Source: Herbinix sp.
GTDB taxonomy: Bacteria; Bacillota; Clostridia; Lachnospirales; Lachnospiraceae
DNA length: 64,000 nucleotides
NCBI GenBank assembly: GCA_029256105.1
Contig: JAQSYO010000006.1
Coordinates: 161,002-225,001, forward strand
Reading direction: 5' to 3'
The notes beneath the pieces were generated by a model. The model was not told the DNA's origin, did no database searches, and saw only the letters and a list, made by a program, of their open reading frames with translations. The translations under genes were made by a program, and so were the position numbers. This document shows, piece by piece, positions 63,373-64,000 of the stretch; position 1 is the first letter of the stretch, and every line of letters begins with the position of its first letter.

Positions 63373-64000
63373 TTATACCTCTTGGAATAGACCTCTAGTT
63401 TCCTTTTGAAGAAACATATGCTCGATTCTTGGCAGAGAAATTCCCAGAGTTTCTTTTAGTACATCTTCAATGGTTTCAACCGGTATCACCGTAAGTTGAT
63501 TCTTTATTTCTTCCGGCACATCCTTTAAATCAATCAGATTGTCTCTTGGTATGAGCACTTTATTAATACCTGCTCTTTGGGCACCCAGTAATTTTTCCTT
63601 CAGACCTCCAATGGGAAGTACGGCACCTCTTAATGTAATCTCACCGGTCATGGCAATTTTGGAATCCACTTTTTGGCCTGTAATTAAGGAAGCAAGAGCA
63701 GTAAATAATGCAATTCCGGCGGATGGGCCGTCTTTCGGAACCGCTCCTGAGGGCACATGGATATGCAGATCCCTTTCTTTAAAATTAACCGTATTTAAAG
63801 GCAGTCTGGATTTTAACAGACTCAGGGAAATTCTTGCCGATTCCTTCATAACCTCTCCCAGTTTACCGGTCAATATAACCTCACCGCTACCCGGCATGTC
63901 AGTAGCTTCAATAAATAAGATTTCGCCGCCTACCGGTGTCCAGGCAAGTCCGGTAACAACTCCCGGTGGATTATCCTGCTGCGCTTTGTCATGTCTGGAA
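63373..64000 (-). CDS. lon: ATP-dependent protease Lon, C-terminal part (cut by window edge)
   Basis: About 209 C-terminal residues; the frame is open to the window end. It begins within the proteolytic domain: [20 protein letters not shown], then catalytic Ser in [10 protein letters not shown] and Lys in [14 protein letters not shown]. Lon degrades abnormal and regulatory proteins. The ATPase part lies outside the window. Confidence 0.94.
   Translation of the reverse strand, partial: SRHDKAQQDNPPGVVTGLAWTPVGGEILFIEATDMPGSGEVILTGKLGEVMKESARISLSLLKSRLPLNTVNFKERDLHIHVPSGAVPKDGPSAGIALFTALASLITGQKVDSKIAMTGEITLRGAVLPIGGLKEKLLGAQRAGINKVLIPRDNLIDLKDVPEEIKNQLTVIPVETIEDVLKETLGISLPRIEHMFLQKETRGLFQEV

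Noticed and set aside
1..64000. tRNA, rRNA, CRISPR arrays and known riboswitches
   Set aside because: No tRNA T-loop or cloverleaf, rRNA block, spaced direct repeats or recognisable aptamer was found by eye.

Overview
The window is AT-rich, has strong GGAGG-type ribosome binding sites, and encodes spore-coat CotJ proteins, a CwlD-like amidase, radical SAM and ferredoxin-type proteins and many stand-alone ABC and two-component systems. This points to a spore-forming anaerobic Firmicute, most likely a Lachnospiraceae/Clostridia chromosome (inference from gene content; no rRNA or tRNA gene is visible). It looks like a chromosomal accessory region: short transcription units, many 'one regulator plus one enzyme' modules, and several relics of lost genes.

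Layout. 1-4.5 kb: end of a sugar ABC transporter ATPase, a secreted DUF3089-type hydrolase, a GH43 glycosidase and an SDR oxidoreductase. 4.8-9.6 kb: a tight three-gene operon joining an ICMT-like membrane methyltransferase, a GH3-type acyl-adenylating protein and a membrane GAF/degenerate-GGDEF/HD-GYP protein. 9.9-20 kb: TspO, a lipoprotein, an OmpR-type two-component system, a PQQ-type sugar dehydrogenase fold protein, a GH130 phosphorylase, an AraC regulator, and a WYL regulator divergent from a GyrI-like protein and an unknown protein. 20-27 kb: DinG-family helicase, DUF1398 protein, a frameshifted YdeI-like gene, an Rrf2 regulator and methyltransferase sharing an operator, a cotJ operon with a fused CotJA-CotJB, and alkyladenine glycosylase. 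27-37.9 kb: hydrolase, ferredoxin-type protein, radical SAM protein, a TetR/quinone-reductase pair, an SDR/WYL pair, a CwlD-like amidase and an aldo-keto reductase with a MerR-type promoter.

37.97-42.6 kb is a mobile-element scrapyard: an IS3-family element with a broken orfB, an unknown secreted protein, a small membrane protein, and fragments of at least three other transposases, bracketed by related 20-bp repeats. 42.7-45.4 kb holds a TldD/PmbA (TldE) pair. 46-54 kb is rich in antibiotic-exporter-type genes: a COG3559-like ABC exporter with divergent TetR, and a PadR-DUF1048-DUF1048-DrrA-DrrB operon interrupted by a KTR protein and a second ATPase tail. 54.4-58.3 kb has an amidohydrolase, a VanZ-like protein, an S11 D,D-carboxypeptidase resembling VanY(D), and a VanR-type regulator that lost its N terminus: a possible relic of glycopeptide-resistance-type regulation. 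58.7-64 kb holds a diguanylate cyclase, a second TetR/oxidoreductase module, a DUF3243 protein, an NAD(P)-binding protein and the C-terminal end of Lon.

The most notable new observations are: (i) the methyltransferase-GH3-HD-GYP operon; (ii) two paralogous TetR/oxidoreductase modules 28 kb apart that share the operator TGTTGA-N4-TCAACA; (iii) the Rrf2/methyltransferase pair sharing TACAGTCTGTA; (iv) the interrupted DrrAB operon; and (v) the VanR/carboxypeptidase/VanZ relic.
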